DNA from: an uncultured Gammaproteobacteria bacterium
Lineage (GTDB): Bacteria > Pseudomonadota > Gammaproteobacteria > Nitrosococcales > Methylophagaceae
Assembly (NCBI GenBank): GCA_913058195.1
Contig: CAJXPP010000037.1
Coordinates: forward strand, 1 to 13,131
DNA length: 13,131 nucleotides
Direction of reading: 5' to 3'
Shown here: one piece after another, positions 1-6,902 of the stretch
Position numbering within the stretch: the first letter of the stretch is position 1
How the letters are laid out: the number at the start of each line of letters is the position of its first letter
The notes under the pieces: generated by a model
The model's input: only the letters and a program-made list of their open reading frames with translations
What the model was told of the DNA's origin: nothing
The model's database searches: none
Position numbers and translations under genes: made by a program

Positions 1-40
1 GAGTAGATCGTCGGCAGCGTCAGATGTGTATAAGAGACAG
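1..40 (+). other. Nextera read-1 adapter (sequencing artefact)
   Basis: Not genomic. Bases 22-40 are the 19-bp Tn5 mosaic end AGATGTGTATAAGAGACAG. Bases 8-21 (TCGTCGGCAGCGTC) are the Nextera read-1 tail. Bases 1-7 (GAGTAGA) match the last seven bases of the i5 index usually numbered 504 (AGAGTAGA, recalled from memory). Genuine sequence starts at base 41. The adapter supplies a false GTG start at 26 and the well-known artefactual residues MYKRQ at the front of the pseC reading frame. Confidence 0.98.
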
Positions 41-823
41 GGACTAGCCTGTGATATGCAGGAAATTTCAAAGGTTTGTAAGCTGAATGATGCCGTTATT
101 ATTGAAGATGCTGCACAAGCTTTAGGTGCAAGCTACCCCGATGGAAAGAAAGTAGGCAGTTGTCAGCATTCATTGATGACTATTTTTTCTCTACATCCTG
201 TGAAATCAATGACATCTGGTGAAGGTGGGGTCATCACTACAAATGATGAACAGGTATATCAGAAATTATTACGATTACGAAGTCATGGCATTATAAAAGG
301 TGATGATGCCTTCCAGAATATTGATAATGCTCAAACAGATGGTCTTACTAACCCTTGGTATTATGAAATGCAAGAGTTAGGTTTCCACTATAGAATCACC
401 GATATTCAATGTGCACTAGGTTTATCACAGCTTAAAAAGTTAGATAAATTTATCGAACACAGGCGTCAGCTAGTTGAGCGTTATGATCTGGCTTTTTCTA
501 GCCTGAGTTGGATTAAACCAGCACAAGATACTAGTCGTGAATATAGTGCGCATCATTTATATTCTGTGTTAATAGACTTCGATGCTATAGGAATTAGCCG
601 AGCCAAAGTAATGAATCTGTTGCGTGAGAAGGGCATCATTACACAAGTACACCATATTCCTGTTCCTATTCAGCCATATTATAAGCAACTAGGATTTAAT
701 ATGGATAATTGTCCTAATGCAGCCCAATATTACCAGCAAGCCCTAAGTATTCCCCTTTATTATGATTTAACTGAATCTCAACAGGATTGTGTGATTAAGA
801 TATTGACAGAGGTATTGTCTTGA
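41..823 (+). CDS. pseC: PseC, UDP-4-amino-4,6-dideoxy-AltNAc aminotransferase, 5'-truncated by the contig edge
   Basis: PLP-dependent DegT/DnrJ/EryC1-family aminotransferase. PseC transfers an amino group from glutamate to C4 of the 4-keto sugar made by PseB, the second step of pseudaminic acid synthesis in the cytoplasm. About 260 genuine residues remain. The family is about 385-395 long, so roughly 125-130 N-terminal residues are missing. The signature HPVK-S-MTSGEGG is visible; its lysine (codon 203-205) is the expected Schiff-base residue. Upstream, IIEDAAQALG carries the Asp that contacts the PLP ring nitrogen. Similarity to PseC runs right up to base 41 and stops there, so the five residues before it come from adapter. 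The TGA stop at 821-823 overlaps the TTG start of the next gene by 4 nt, which implies coupled translation. The DegT family has many sugar specificities; PseC is chosen from the motif and from pseG and pseI downstream. Confidence 0.9.
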   Translation, partial: GLACDMQEISKVCKLNDAVIIEDAAQALGASYPDGKKVGSCQHSLMTIFSLHPVKSMTSGEGGVITTNDEQVYQKLLRLRSHGIIKGDDAFQNIDNAQTDGLTNPWYYEMQELGFHYRITDIQCALGLSQLKKLDKFIEHRRQLVERYDLAFSSLSWIKPAQDTSREYSAHHLYSVLIDFDAIGISRAKVMNLLREKGIITQVHHIPVPIQPYYKQLGFNMDNCPNAAQYYQQALSIPLYYDLTESQQDCVIKILTEVLS

Positions 824-1686
824 AATTAGCTTTAGGTACAGTCCAGTTCGGATTACCTTACGGTGTTGCTAATCAACTTGGTCAAATTGATAAAGATGAG
901 TCTTTTGAGATCTTGGAATATGCTAAAGCGAATGGAATTGATACGCTGGATACTGCTATTTCATATGGTGAAAGTGAACAACGTTTAGGTCAAGTAGGTG
1001 TTGAAACATGGCAGGTGATTTCTAAACTTCCAGTAATTCCTGAGTCATGCCAAGATATTTCATCTTGGGTTGAGGAGTCTGTTGTTGGTTCTTTAGAGCG
1101 ATTAAAAATTTCAAAACTCTCCGGCCTTTTAATGCATCAGCCTCAACAACTTTTAGGAAATCAAGGTAACGAAATATTTACAGCCTTAAATAAACTTAAA
1201 GGACAAGGTAAAGTTGATAAAATTGGAGTTTCAATATACTCACCTGCTGATTTAGATGATTTATGGCCTAAATTTAAATTCGATATAGTCCAAGCACCGT
1301 ATAGTATCTTTGATCGTAGGATGGCTACTTCAGGCTGGATGAAGACATTAAACAAGGCAGGAACTGAAGTACATGTTAGATCTGTATTTCTTCAAGGATT
1401 GTTGTTAATGGACTCTGTGAAAAGACCAAAAATTTTTGAACGCTGGAAATCACTATGGGATAGGTGGGATACATGGTTAGAAGAGCAGAACCTCACAGCG
1501 TTAGAAGCATGTTTAGGTTTTACATTAGCAAACCCAGATATAAGCCGAGTTTTAGTGGGAATAGATAGTCTAACTCAGTTGAAAGAGATTATAGCTGCAT
1601 CCAATAGTCACAATATAACTGTTCCTGATTCTCTAGTAACTCAAGATGTCCAATTATTAAATCCAGTAAATTGGCTGAAACAATAA
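820..1686 (+). CDS. Aldo/keto reductase of the nonulosonate cluster
   Basis: NAD(P)H-dependent aldo/keto reductase, 288 residues, with the TIM-barrel start LALGTVQFGLPYGVAN at residues 3-18. The classic catalytic tetrad is all visible: Asp44 and Tyr49 in DTAISYG, Lys69 in ISKL and His106 in LLMHQ, so the enzyme is probably active. The start is TTG at 820, inside the pseC stop (overlap TTGA), with AGAGG about 8 nt upstream; no ATG lies nearby in frame. Proteins of this kind recur in pseudaminic and legionaminic acid islands of marine Gammaproteobacteria, but no defined step of the standard Pse pathway needs one. Its substrate is therefore unknown. It may reduce a keto or aldehyde group on a side chain or on a sugar precursor. 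Family assignment is secure; the role is inferred from position only. Confidence 0.85.
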   Translation: MKLALGTVQFGLPYGVANQLGQIDKDESFEILEYAKANGIDTLDTAISYGESEQRLGQVGVETWQVISKLPVIPESCQDISSWVEESVVGSLERLKISKLSGLLMHQPQQLLGNQGNEIFTALNKLKGQGKVDKIGVSIYSPADLDDLWPKFKFDIVQAPYSIFDRRMATSGWMKTLNKAGTEVHVRSVFLQGLLLMDSVKRPKIFERWKSLWDRWDTWLEEQNLTALEACLGFTLANPDISRVLVGIDSLTQLKEIIAASNSHNITVPDSLVTQDVQLLNPVNWLKQ

Positions 1687-1700
1687 AACTGAGAAAATAA

Positions 1701-2459
1701 ATGATTCTAGCAATACTACAAGCTCGATTATCTTCTACACGCTTACCCAAAAAGGTTTTAAAACCTTTGTTAGGCGAGCCTATGATTCTAAGACAAATTG
1801 AGCGTCTGCAACGCTCAAAACAGATAGATAAATTGGTCGTTGCAACTAGCAATGAATTATCAGATGATCCTATTGAATCATTATGTCGCAAAAACAATAT
1901 TCAGTGTTTTAGAGGATCATTAGATAATGTCCTAGATAGGTACTATCAGGCTGCAATCATCGATAACCCAGATTATATTGTGCGACTTACTGCAGATTGT
2001 CCACTTGCTGATCCAAATGTTATCGATAATGTGATTTCATTTTATATGGCTGGAAATTATGACTATGCGAGTAATACCCTGTCACCTACTTTTCCAGATG
2101 GACTTGATATTGAAGTGTTTAAGTTTTCTTGCTTGGAACAAGCTTGGAAAGAGGCTCGGTTATCGTCAGAGCATGAACATGCAACACCTTATATATATAA
2201 TAATCCACTGAAATTTAAATTAGGTAATTATGTGAATACTACAGATCTATCACATTTAAGATGGACGGTAGATGAGCCTGAAGATTTTGAATTTGTGACA
2301 AAAGTGTATGAAAGTCTGTATCCCATTAATTCTGAGTTCTCTATGGATGATATTTTGGATCTACTAAGTAAACAACCAGACTTGATGAAGATAAATAATA
2401 TGTTTGCTCGAAATGAAGGGTACCAGAAATCATTAGACGAAGATTTTATAGTCAAATAA
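1701..2459 (+). CDS. pseF: SpsF-type cytidylyltransferase, probable CMP-pseudaminic acid synthetase
   Basis: Nucleotidyltransferase of the SpsF family (COG1861, GT-A-like fold), 252 residues, close to the usual 240-250. The N-terminal nucleotide-binding signature QARLSSTRLPKKVL spans residues 7-20, and LTADCPLADP near residue 97 holds the Asp expected to bind the metal. In this operon the obvious role is loading CMP from CTP onto pseudaminic acid, the last cytoplasmic step before glycosyl transfer. Canonical Campylobacter PseF belongs to the NeuA-like family (COG1083), so the symbol is functional inference and not orthology. The ATG at 1701 follows the preceding stop by 14 nt, with only a weak GAG as ribosome site. 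No other cytidylyltransferase is present in the window, which supports the assignment. Confidence 0.75.
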   Translation: MILAILQARLSSTRLPKKVLKPLLGEPMILRQIERLQRSKQIDKLVVATSNELSDDPIESLCRKNNIQCFRGSLDNVLDRYYQAAIIDNPDYIVRLTADCPLADPNVIDNVISFYMAGNYDYASNTLSPTFPDGLDIEVFKFSCLEQAWKEARLSSEHEHATPYIYNNPLKFKLGNYVNTTDLSHLRWTVDEPEDFEFVTKVYESLYPINSEFSMDDILDLLSKQPDLMKINNMFARNEGYQKSLDEDFIVK

Positions 2460-2479
2460 CGAGAAGGAAAGATAGATTT

Positions 2480-3769
2480 ATGTCAAAGCGTTATCAACGT
2501 TCTGAAGAGTTACTTGAAGTTGCCCTGAAAACGATACCTTTAGGAAGTCAAACTTTCAGTAAAAGTAAAACCCAGTTTCCTTATGGGGCCTCTCCATTTT
2601 TTATGAGTAAAGGGAAAGGGAGTCATGTATGGGATGTAGATGGAAATGAATATATTGATTTTATTAATAGCCTTGCAGCAGTAACACTAGGCTATAACGA
2701 TGATGATGTAACACTGGCAGTGAAAGAGCAGCTTGAACAAGGAGTATTGTTTAGTTTACCTCATCCTATCGAAATGAAAGTTGCTGAAAAAATTTGTGAA
2801 ATGGTACCTTGCGCTGAAATGGTAAGGTTTGGCAAAAATGGTTCAGATGCAACGTCAGCAGCAGTACGTTTAGCTCGAGCTTACACTGGCTGTGATCATA
2901 TAATTGTATGTGGTTATCATGGGTGGCAAGATTGGTATATTGGTTCAACAGCAAGAGGATTAGGCGTGCCTCAGTCAACAAAGGATCTAACACATGCTTT
3001 TGCCTACAATGATTTGGATTCTCTAAGAGAGCTATTTAATAAATGGCCCGATCAGATTGCTGCAGTGATTATGGAACCGATGAATGTTGTTGAACCGCAA
3101 GCTGGATTTTTGAATGGTGTTAAAGAGATTGCCCATGATAATGGAGCCTTATTAGTTTTTGATGAAACAATCACAGGATTCAGGTTTTCAAATGGTGGTG
3201 CTCAAGAATTATTTGGAGTGATTCCAGATCTGGCTACCTTTGGTAAAGGAATAGCTAATGGGTTTGCTGTTTCAGCTGTTACTGGAAAAAAAGATATTAT
3301 GAAATTAATGGAGGATATCTTTTTCTCCTCAACGTTTGCTGGTGAAACAATTTCTTTAGCAGCATCGTTAGCCACAATGAATAAGTTACAGCAAGAGCCT
3401 GTCATTGAAACAATGACAAAACAAGGTGAAAAGATAATTAAATTTTTGCGTGATTTAATTACTAAATCTGATGCAGAACATATTTTTAGTATTTCAGGCC
3501 ACCCTGTATGGAGTTTCCTACTAATTAATGACATTGCTCCTTATACACAGTGGCAAATTAAAACTCTTTTTATGCAAGAGATGTTGGCGCGAGGAATACT
3601 TACGCTTGGAACACATAATATGAGTTATTCTCATAGTGATCGTGATTTAGATGTACTGTTTGAAGTTTATCGTGAAGTAATACCTCTATTAGTTAAAGCA
3701 ATACAAGAAAATACACTAGAAAAACTACTTCACTGTCAGGTTCTAGAACCTTTATTTAAAGTACGGTAA
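2480..3769 (+). CDS. Class III aminotransferase, glutamate-1-semialdehyde aminomutase-like
   Basis: PLP-dependent fold-type I enzyme of 429 residues, matching the length of HemL-type glutamate-1-semialdehyde 2,1-aminomutases. Visible landmarks are the substrate-binding N-terminus with FMSKGKGSHVWDVDGNEYIDF (residues 41-61), GSDA at 121-124, the ring-binding Asp228 in LVFDE, and the Schiff-base Lys256 in LATFGKGIANG. The ATG at 2480 has a good Shine-Dalgarno (AAGGA at 2464-2468). It is unlikely to be the housekeeping hemL, because it sits between a cytidylyltransferase and pseG. Such paralogues are common in nonulosonic acid and O-antigen clusters, where the substrate is generally undefined. 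It may transaminate or shift an amino group on an acyl side chain or a second amino sugar. The fold is certain; the reaction is not. Confidence 0.85.
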   Translation: MSKRYQRSEELLEVALKTIPLGSQTFSKSKTQFPYGASPFFMSKGKGSHVWDVDGNEYIDFINSLAAVTLGYNDDDVTLAVKEQLEQGVLFSLPHPIEMKVAEKICEMVPCAEMVRFGKNGSDATSAAVRLARAYTGCDHIIVCGYHGWQDWYIGSTARGLGVPQSTKDLTHAFAYNDLDSLRELFNKWPDQIAAVIMEPMNVVEPQAGFLNGVKEIAHDNGALLVFDETITGFRFSNGGAQELFGVIPDLATFGKGIANGFAVSAVTGKKDIMKLMEDIFFSSTFAGETISLAASLATMNKLQQEPVIETMTKQGEKIIKFLRDLITKSDAEHIFSISGHPVWSFLLINDIAPYTQWQIKTLFMQEMLARGILTLGTHNMSYSHSDRDLDVLFEVYREVIPLLVKAIQENTLEKLLHCQVLEPLFKVR

Positions 3770-3777
3770 GAATTATT

Positions 3778-4830
3778 TTGCAGGTTATTTTTAGAGCAGA
3801 TGCTTCAATTCATATTGGTAGTGGTCATATCATGCGCTGCCTTACTTTGGCAGATGGATTAAGAAATAAAGGCTATGGCATCACATTTGTTTGTCGAGAG
3901 TTACCTGGTAATCTTATTTCACTAATTAAAGCGAAAAGCTATTCCGTTTATGCCTTAAATTGGCAAGATGAGAATAATATTTTTAATTGGTACAAGGATG
4001 TAACAGAAACGATTAATGTGATTGAGAGTAATGGTCTAAAGACGGATTTGTTAATTGTAGATCACTATCAATTAGATTCAGTATGGGAATCTGCAGTACG
4101 AGATTATACAAAAAAAATTATGGTCATTGATGACCTTGCAGATCGTAAACATGATTGTGATATTTTGCTAGATCAGAACTATTATAGAGATTTGAATACA
4201 CGTTATCATGATTTAACTCCAGAAAATAGTTTGAAATTACTTGGACCAAAATATGCTTTGCTTCGAAAAGATTTTGGTGAAGCAAGAAAAAGTATAAGGA
4301 ACCGTAGTGGAGAAATTAAGACTATTTTAATATCATTTGGAGGAGGGGATTGTTATAAACTAACGTTACAGGCTATAAAAGCAATCGTAAAGCTTAAGCA
4401 ATCAAAAATTAGTGTCGACGTTGTTATCGGAAAAGCTAATCCTTATAAAAGTGAGATAATAGCTCAGTGCGATAGTTTAGCTGAATTCACTTTACATATT
4501 CAAACCTCTAGGATGGCAGACTTGATGATGAAGGCTGATCTTGCTATAGGTGCTGGAGGAGCTACAAGTTGGGAGCGTTGCGTATTAGGGCTCCCATCAA
4601 TTTTAATTTCTTTAGCAGATAATCAGGTGGCTATTTGTAATGGGCTAGCTGAACTTGAAGGCGCTTTTTATTTAGGAAAACATCAAGATATCAACGATAA
4701 TATACTTCATCAGTTTCTTAAAAAGATAGTATTGTCTCCAAATATGATTAGAAATATGGCTAATACTTGTGTGAATATATTAGATGCAAATGGCTGTGAC
4801 AGATTAGTTTCATTTTTAGTGGAAGAGTAA
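3778..4830 (+). CDS. pseG: PseG, UDP-2,4-diacetamido-2,4,6-trideoxy-altropyranose hydrolase
   Basis: GT-B-fold nucleotide-sugar hydrolase that releases UDP from the diacylated altrose sugar, giving the free 6-deoxy sugar used by PseI. The protein has 350 residues. Residues 14-21 read GSGHIMRC; His17 matches the proposed catalytic histidine of Campylobacter PseG. VIDDLADRKH (116-125) and the C-terminal nucleotide-binding loop GAGGATSWE (258-266) are also typical. The start is TTG at 3778, 8 nt after the preceding stop, with no strong Shine-Dalgarno (GGTAAGAA just upstream). The family motif FRADAS...GSGH begins directly after this codon, so the start is well placed. The stop overlaps the next ATG by one base (TAATG, 4828-4832). 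PseG, rather than a UDP-GlcNAc 2-epimerase, indicates the pseudaminic route instead of the sialic acid route. Confidence 0.92.
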   Translation: MQVIFRADASIHIGSGHIMRCLTLADGLRNKGYGITFVCRELPGNLISLIKAKSYSVYALNWQDENNIFNWYKDVTETINVIESNGLKTDLLIVDHYQLDSVWESAVRDYTKKIMVIDDLADRKHDCDILLDQNYYRDLNTRYHDLTPENSLKLLGPKYALLRKDFGEARKSIRNRSGEIKTILISFGGGDCYKLTLQAIKAIVKLKQSKISVDVVIGKANPYKSEIIAQCDSLAEFTLHIQTSRMADLMMKADLAIGAGGATSWERCVLGLPSILISLADNQVAICNGLAELEGAFYLGKHQDINDNILHQFLKKIVLSPNMIRNMANTCVNILDANGCDRLVSFLVEE

Positions 4831-5480
4831 TGAAAATTTCAATTCTTTGTTCGGATAAAGATCATCCTATATATTTAAAACTTGTTGAATGGGAAAAAAA
4901 ATACAGTTTATTTCATAGTGTGGAGTTACTTTCAAATAAGGCTAACTTGACAGGAGGAGATATCTTATTCTTGATTTCTTGCAATGAGATGATAGATAAA
5001 ATAGAACGTGCAAATTATCATAAAGTGCTCGTTATCCATGCAAGTGATTTACCAAAGGGAAAAGGGTGGTCACCACATATATGGCAAATATTAAATGGTG
5101 AGAATGAAATAATAGTCTCACTGATAGAGGCTGAAGATTCTGTGGATAGTGGTGCTATATGGGGACAGCGGAAATTGTTACTGGAAGGTCATGAGCTTTG
5201 CGACGAAATTAATAATAGGTTATTTAATTTAGAGATAGAACTAATGGATTTTGCTGTTGAACAATTTGAGAATATTAAGCCTAAATTGCAACGTGATATC
5301 GAGCCAACATACTATAAGCGACGTACACCTGAAGATTCTATGATTGATATCACTAAAACACTTGAAGAACAGTTTGAGTTATTACGAGTGGTAGACCCAA
5401 AAAGGTACCCTGCATTTTTTGATTTCCGAGGTCATCGCTATATAATTAGATTAGAGAAAATTGAGAATATACAACCCTAG
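4830..5480 (+). CDS. Formyltransferase-family protein, putative sugar N-formyltransferase
   Basis: 216-residue protein related to methionyl-tRNA and UDP/dTDP-sugar formyltransferases that use N10-formyl-tetrahydrofolate. The core motif HASDLPKGKGW starts at His70, and EDSVDSGAI at 102-110 gives Asp106, the likely partner of the catalytic His. YYKRRTPEDSMID near residues 161-173 starts a C-terminal module like that of ArnA and FMT. It is shorter than FMT (about 315), as in sugar N-formyltransferases. The Asn normally two residues before the His (NxH) is Val68 here; another nearby Asn such as Asn52 might compensate, but I cannot align it. The gene is coupled to pseG through TAATG. The likely job is formylating an amino group on the Pse precursor or on a linked sugar. 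N-formyl pseudaminic acid is known, for example in the Pseudomonas aeruginosa 1244 pilin glycan. Substrate is inferred. Confidence 0.78.
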   Translation: MKISILCSDKDHPIYLKLVEWEKKYSLFHSVELLSNKANLTGGDILFLISCNEMIDKIERANYHKVLVIHASDLPKGKGWSPHIWQILNGENEIIVSLIEAEDSVDSGAIWGQRKLLLEGHELCDEINNRLFNLEIELMDFAVEQFENIKPKLQRDIEPTYYKRRTPEDSMIDITKTLEEQFELLRVVDPKRYPAFFDFRGHRYIIRLEKIENIQP

Positions 5481-5519
5481 TTCAATATAAATAACCTAAC
5501 TAATTAAAGAATTGATGCC

Positions 5520-6902
5520 ATGCTTTATTTCGAATTATTAAAATCATTAGCTCCTCTAGACCGATGTCATTTAGGACCTGAGATGGAAAATGCTTATCAA
5601 CAGTTGGTAAAATATTATCCTGGCTCTAGGTTACTTAAATACAATAGCAAGGAAGAGGTACACAAATGGAGTCTTCCACCGCATTGGGCCTGTACTCGGG
5701 GTGAACTGATTGATGATAATGGTAAGGTAATTGCCAGTAGAAAAAACCACAAATTGGAATTATTTACATACTCTCCACCCATTAATAAAACTGTTTCTCT
5801 AAATGAGTTGCAAGAGCACCTTTTTTCAGACCCTAATCGGCCAGATGCTATTTGTTTTCATTTTCGAAACCAGTACCGACATTGGGAACCCGTATGGGGA
5901 TTTTCAATTCCTCATCGGATACGTGAGAAATTAACTAGTGATACGCAATATCATGTTCGAATTGAGAGTCAGATAAGTTATGATCAGCCGATGATTCAGT
6001 CAGATTATCATCATCAAGGAGAATTAGATCAAACATATCTATTTGTTGGTCATTTTGATCACCCAGAACAAGTTAATGATGGTCTTGCAGGCTGTATTGC
6101 AGCTTATGAGATTATTAAGAGACTGCAAAATAAAAAGACAAGATATTCATATAGAGCATTATCAAGTGTTGAAATTGTGGGATCTGTTTATTATTTAGAT
6201 GATCCTCATAGCGGCGTAGAAAATGTTATGGAGTCATTGTTTCTTGGTTTTTCAGGTATAGACTCTTCTTTTATTTATCAACAATCTGTTAAGAAAAATT
6301 CAATGATTGATCGTATTGTAATATTTTTCTTATCATTCTATGGGGCTCAAGATAAAGTAGTATTTAATCATAGGGAGCTTATAGGTAATGATGAAAATGT
6401 TTTTGACTCGGTAGGGTATGAGATACCGAGTGGTACTTTGATGAGATGGCCATTCCCTCAATATCACACTGACTCTGATAATATAGATATAACTAGTGAA
6501 GATAAGCTGGAAGAAGTTATCGATTTTGGTCTCAGAATAGTAGATGTTATTGAAAATAATTATTATTTACTTGCAACATATTCTGGAATTCCAAGTTTAG
6601 CAAACCCAGATATAGACTTGTATTTAAGTTTAGATTTTATTAGTAATATTCGTAACGCATCAAATAATGATATGGAGCGATTTCAGTGTGACCTACCAGA
6701 ACATGAATTAAAATATATGGAGAATAATACTCAAATACTGAACCAATTTATGCAAAATATAGTGAGACTGTCAGATGGAAAACACACAATATTAGATATT
6801 GCTGAAAGTTCGAAGGTTCCATTTGGTTTTGTACATATGTACGCATCTTTAATGGAAGAGAAAGGTTTAGTTTCTTTTAGTGAGACCATGTATGAGAAAT
6901 AA
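5520..6902 (+). CDS. M28-peptidase-like zinc protein (COG4310 type: DUF2172, M28-like and winged-helix regions)
   Basis: 460-residue protein of the COG4310/DUF4910 type found in polysaccharide clusters. Residues about 50-150 resemble DUF2172 (WSLPPHWACTRGELID, then FTYSPPINKTVSLNELQEHLF). The M28-like catalytic region holds HFDHP (178-182) and ND (186-187), Glu218 in SSVEIVGS, and HTDSDN (316-321); these fit the His/Asp/Glu/His metal ligands of zinc aminopeptidases. Residues about 405-460 (HTILDIAESSKVPFGFVHMYASLMEEKGLV) look like a small winged-helix. No signal peptide, so cytoplasmic. The ATG at 5520 has AAAGA 9 nt upstream. The function of the family is unproven; in this cluster an amidase or N-deacylase acting on an acylamino sugar is a reasonable guess, since M28 enzymes cleave amide bonds. 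It overlaps the next gene by 11 nt. Confidence 0.8.
   Translation: MLYFELLKSLAPLDRCHLGPEMENAYQQLVKYYPGSRLLKYNSKEEVHKWSLPPHWACTRGELIDDNGKVIASRKNHKLELFTYSPPINKTVSLNELQEHLFSDPNRPDAICFHFRNQYRHWEPVWGFSIPHRIREKLTSDTQYHVRIESQISYDQPMIQSDYHHQGELDQTYLFVGHFDHPEQVNDGLAGCIAAYEIIKRLQNKKTRYSYRALSSVEIVGSVYYLDDPHSGVENVMESLFLGFSGIDSSFIYQQSVKKNSMIDRIVIFFLSFYGAQDKVVFNHRELIGNDENVFDSVGYEIPSGTLMRWPFPQYHTDSDNIDITSEDKLEEVIDFGLRIVDVIENNYYLLATYSGIPSLANPDIDLYLSLDFISNIRNASNNDMERFQCDLPEHELKYMENNTQILNQFMQNIVRLSDGKHTILDIAESSKVPFGFVHMYASLMEEKGLVSFSETMYEK

Noticed and set aside
26..40. GTG start and first five residues (MYKRQ) of the leftmost reading frame
   Set aside because: These bases are Tn5 mosaic end from the sequencing library; pseC truly continues upstream of the contig.
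22..40. Tn5 mosaic end as evidence of a natural transposon
   Set aside because: It is joined to Nextera tails and index bases at both contig ends, which is diagnostic of library adapters and not of a genomic Tn5.
1161..3534. Several minus-strand frames of 64-110 codons opposite the aldo/keto reductase, cytidylyltransferase and aminotransferase genes
   Set aside because: They are shadows of strongly supported genes and show no family features or ribosome sites of their own.
6880..6891. GTG at 6880 as sulfotransferase start
   Set aside because: It adds only MRPC, has a poorly spaced ribosome site and increases the overlap; ATG 6892 sits at the conserved first strand.
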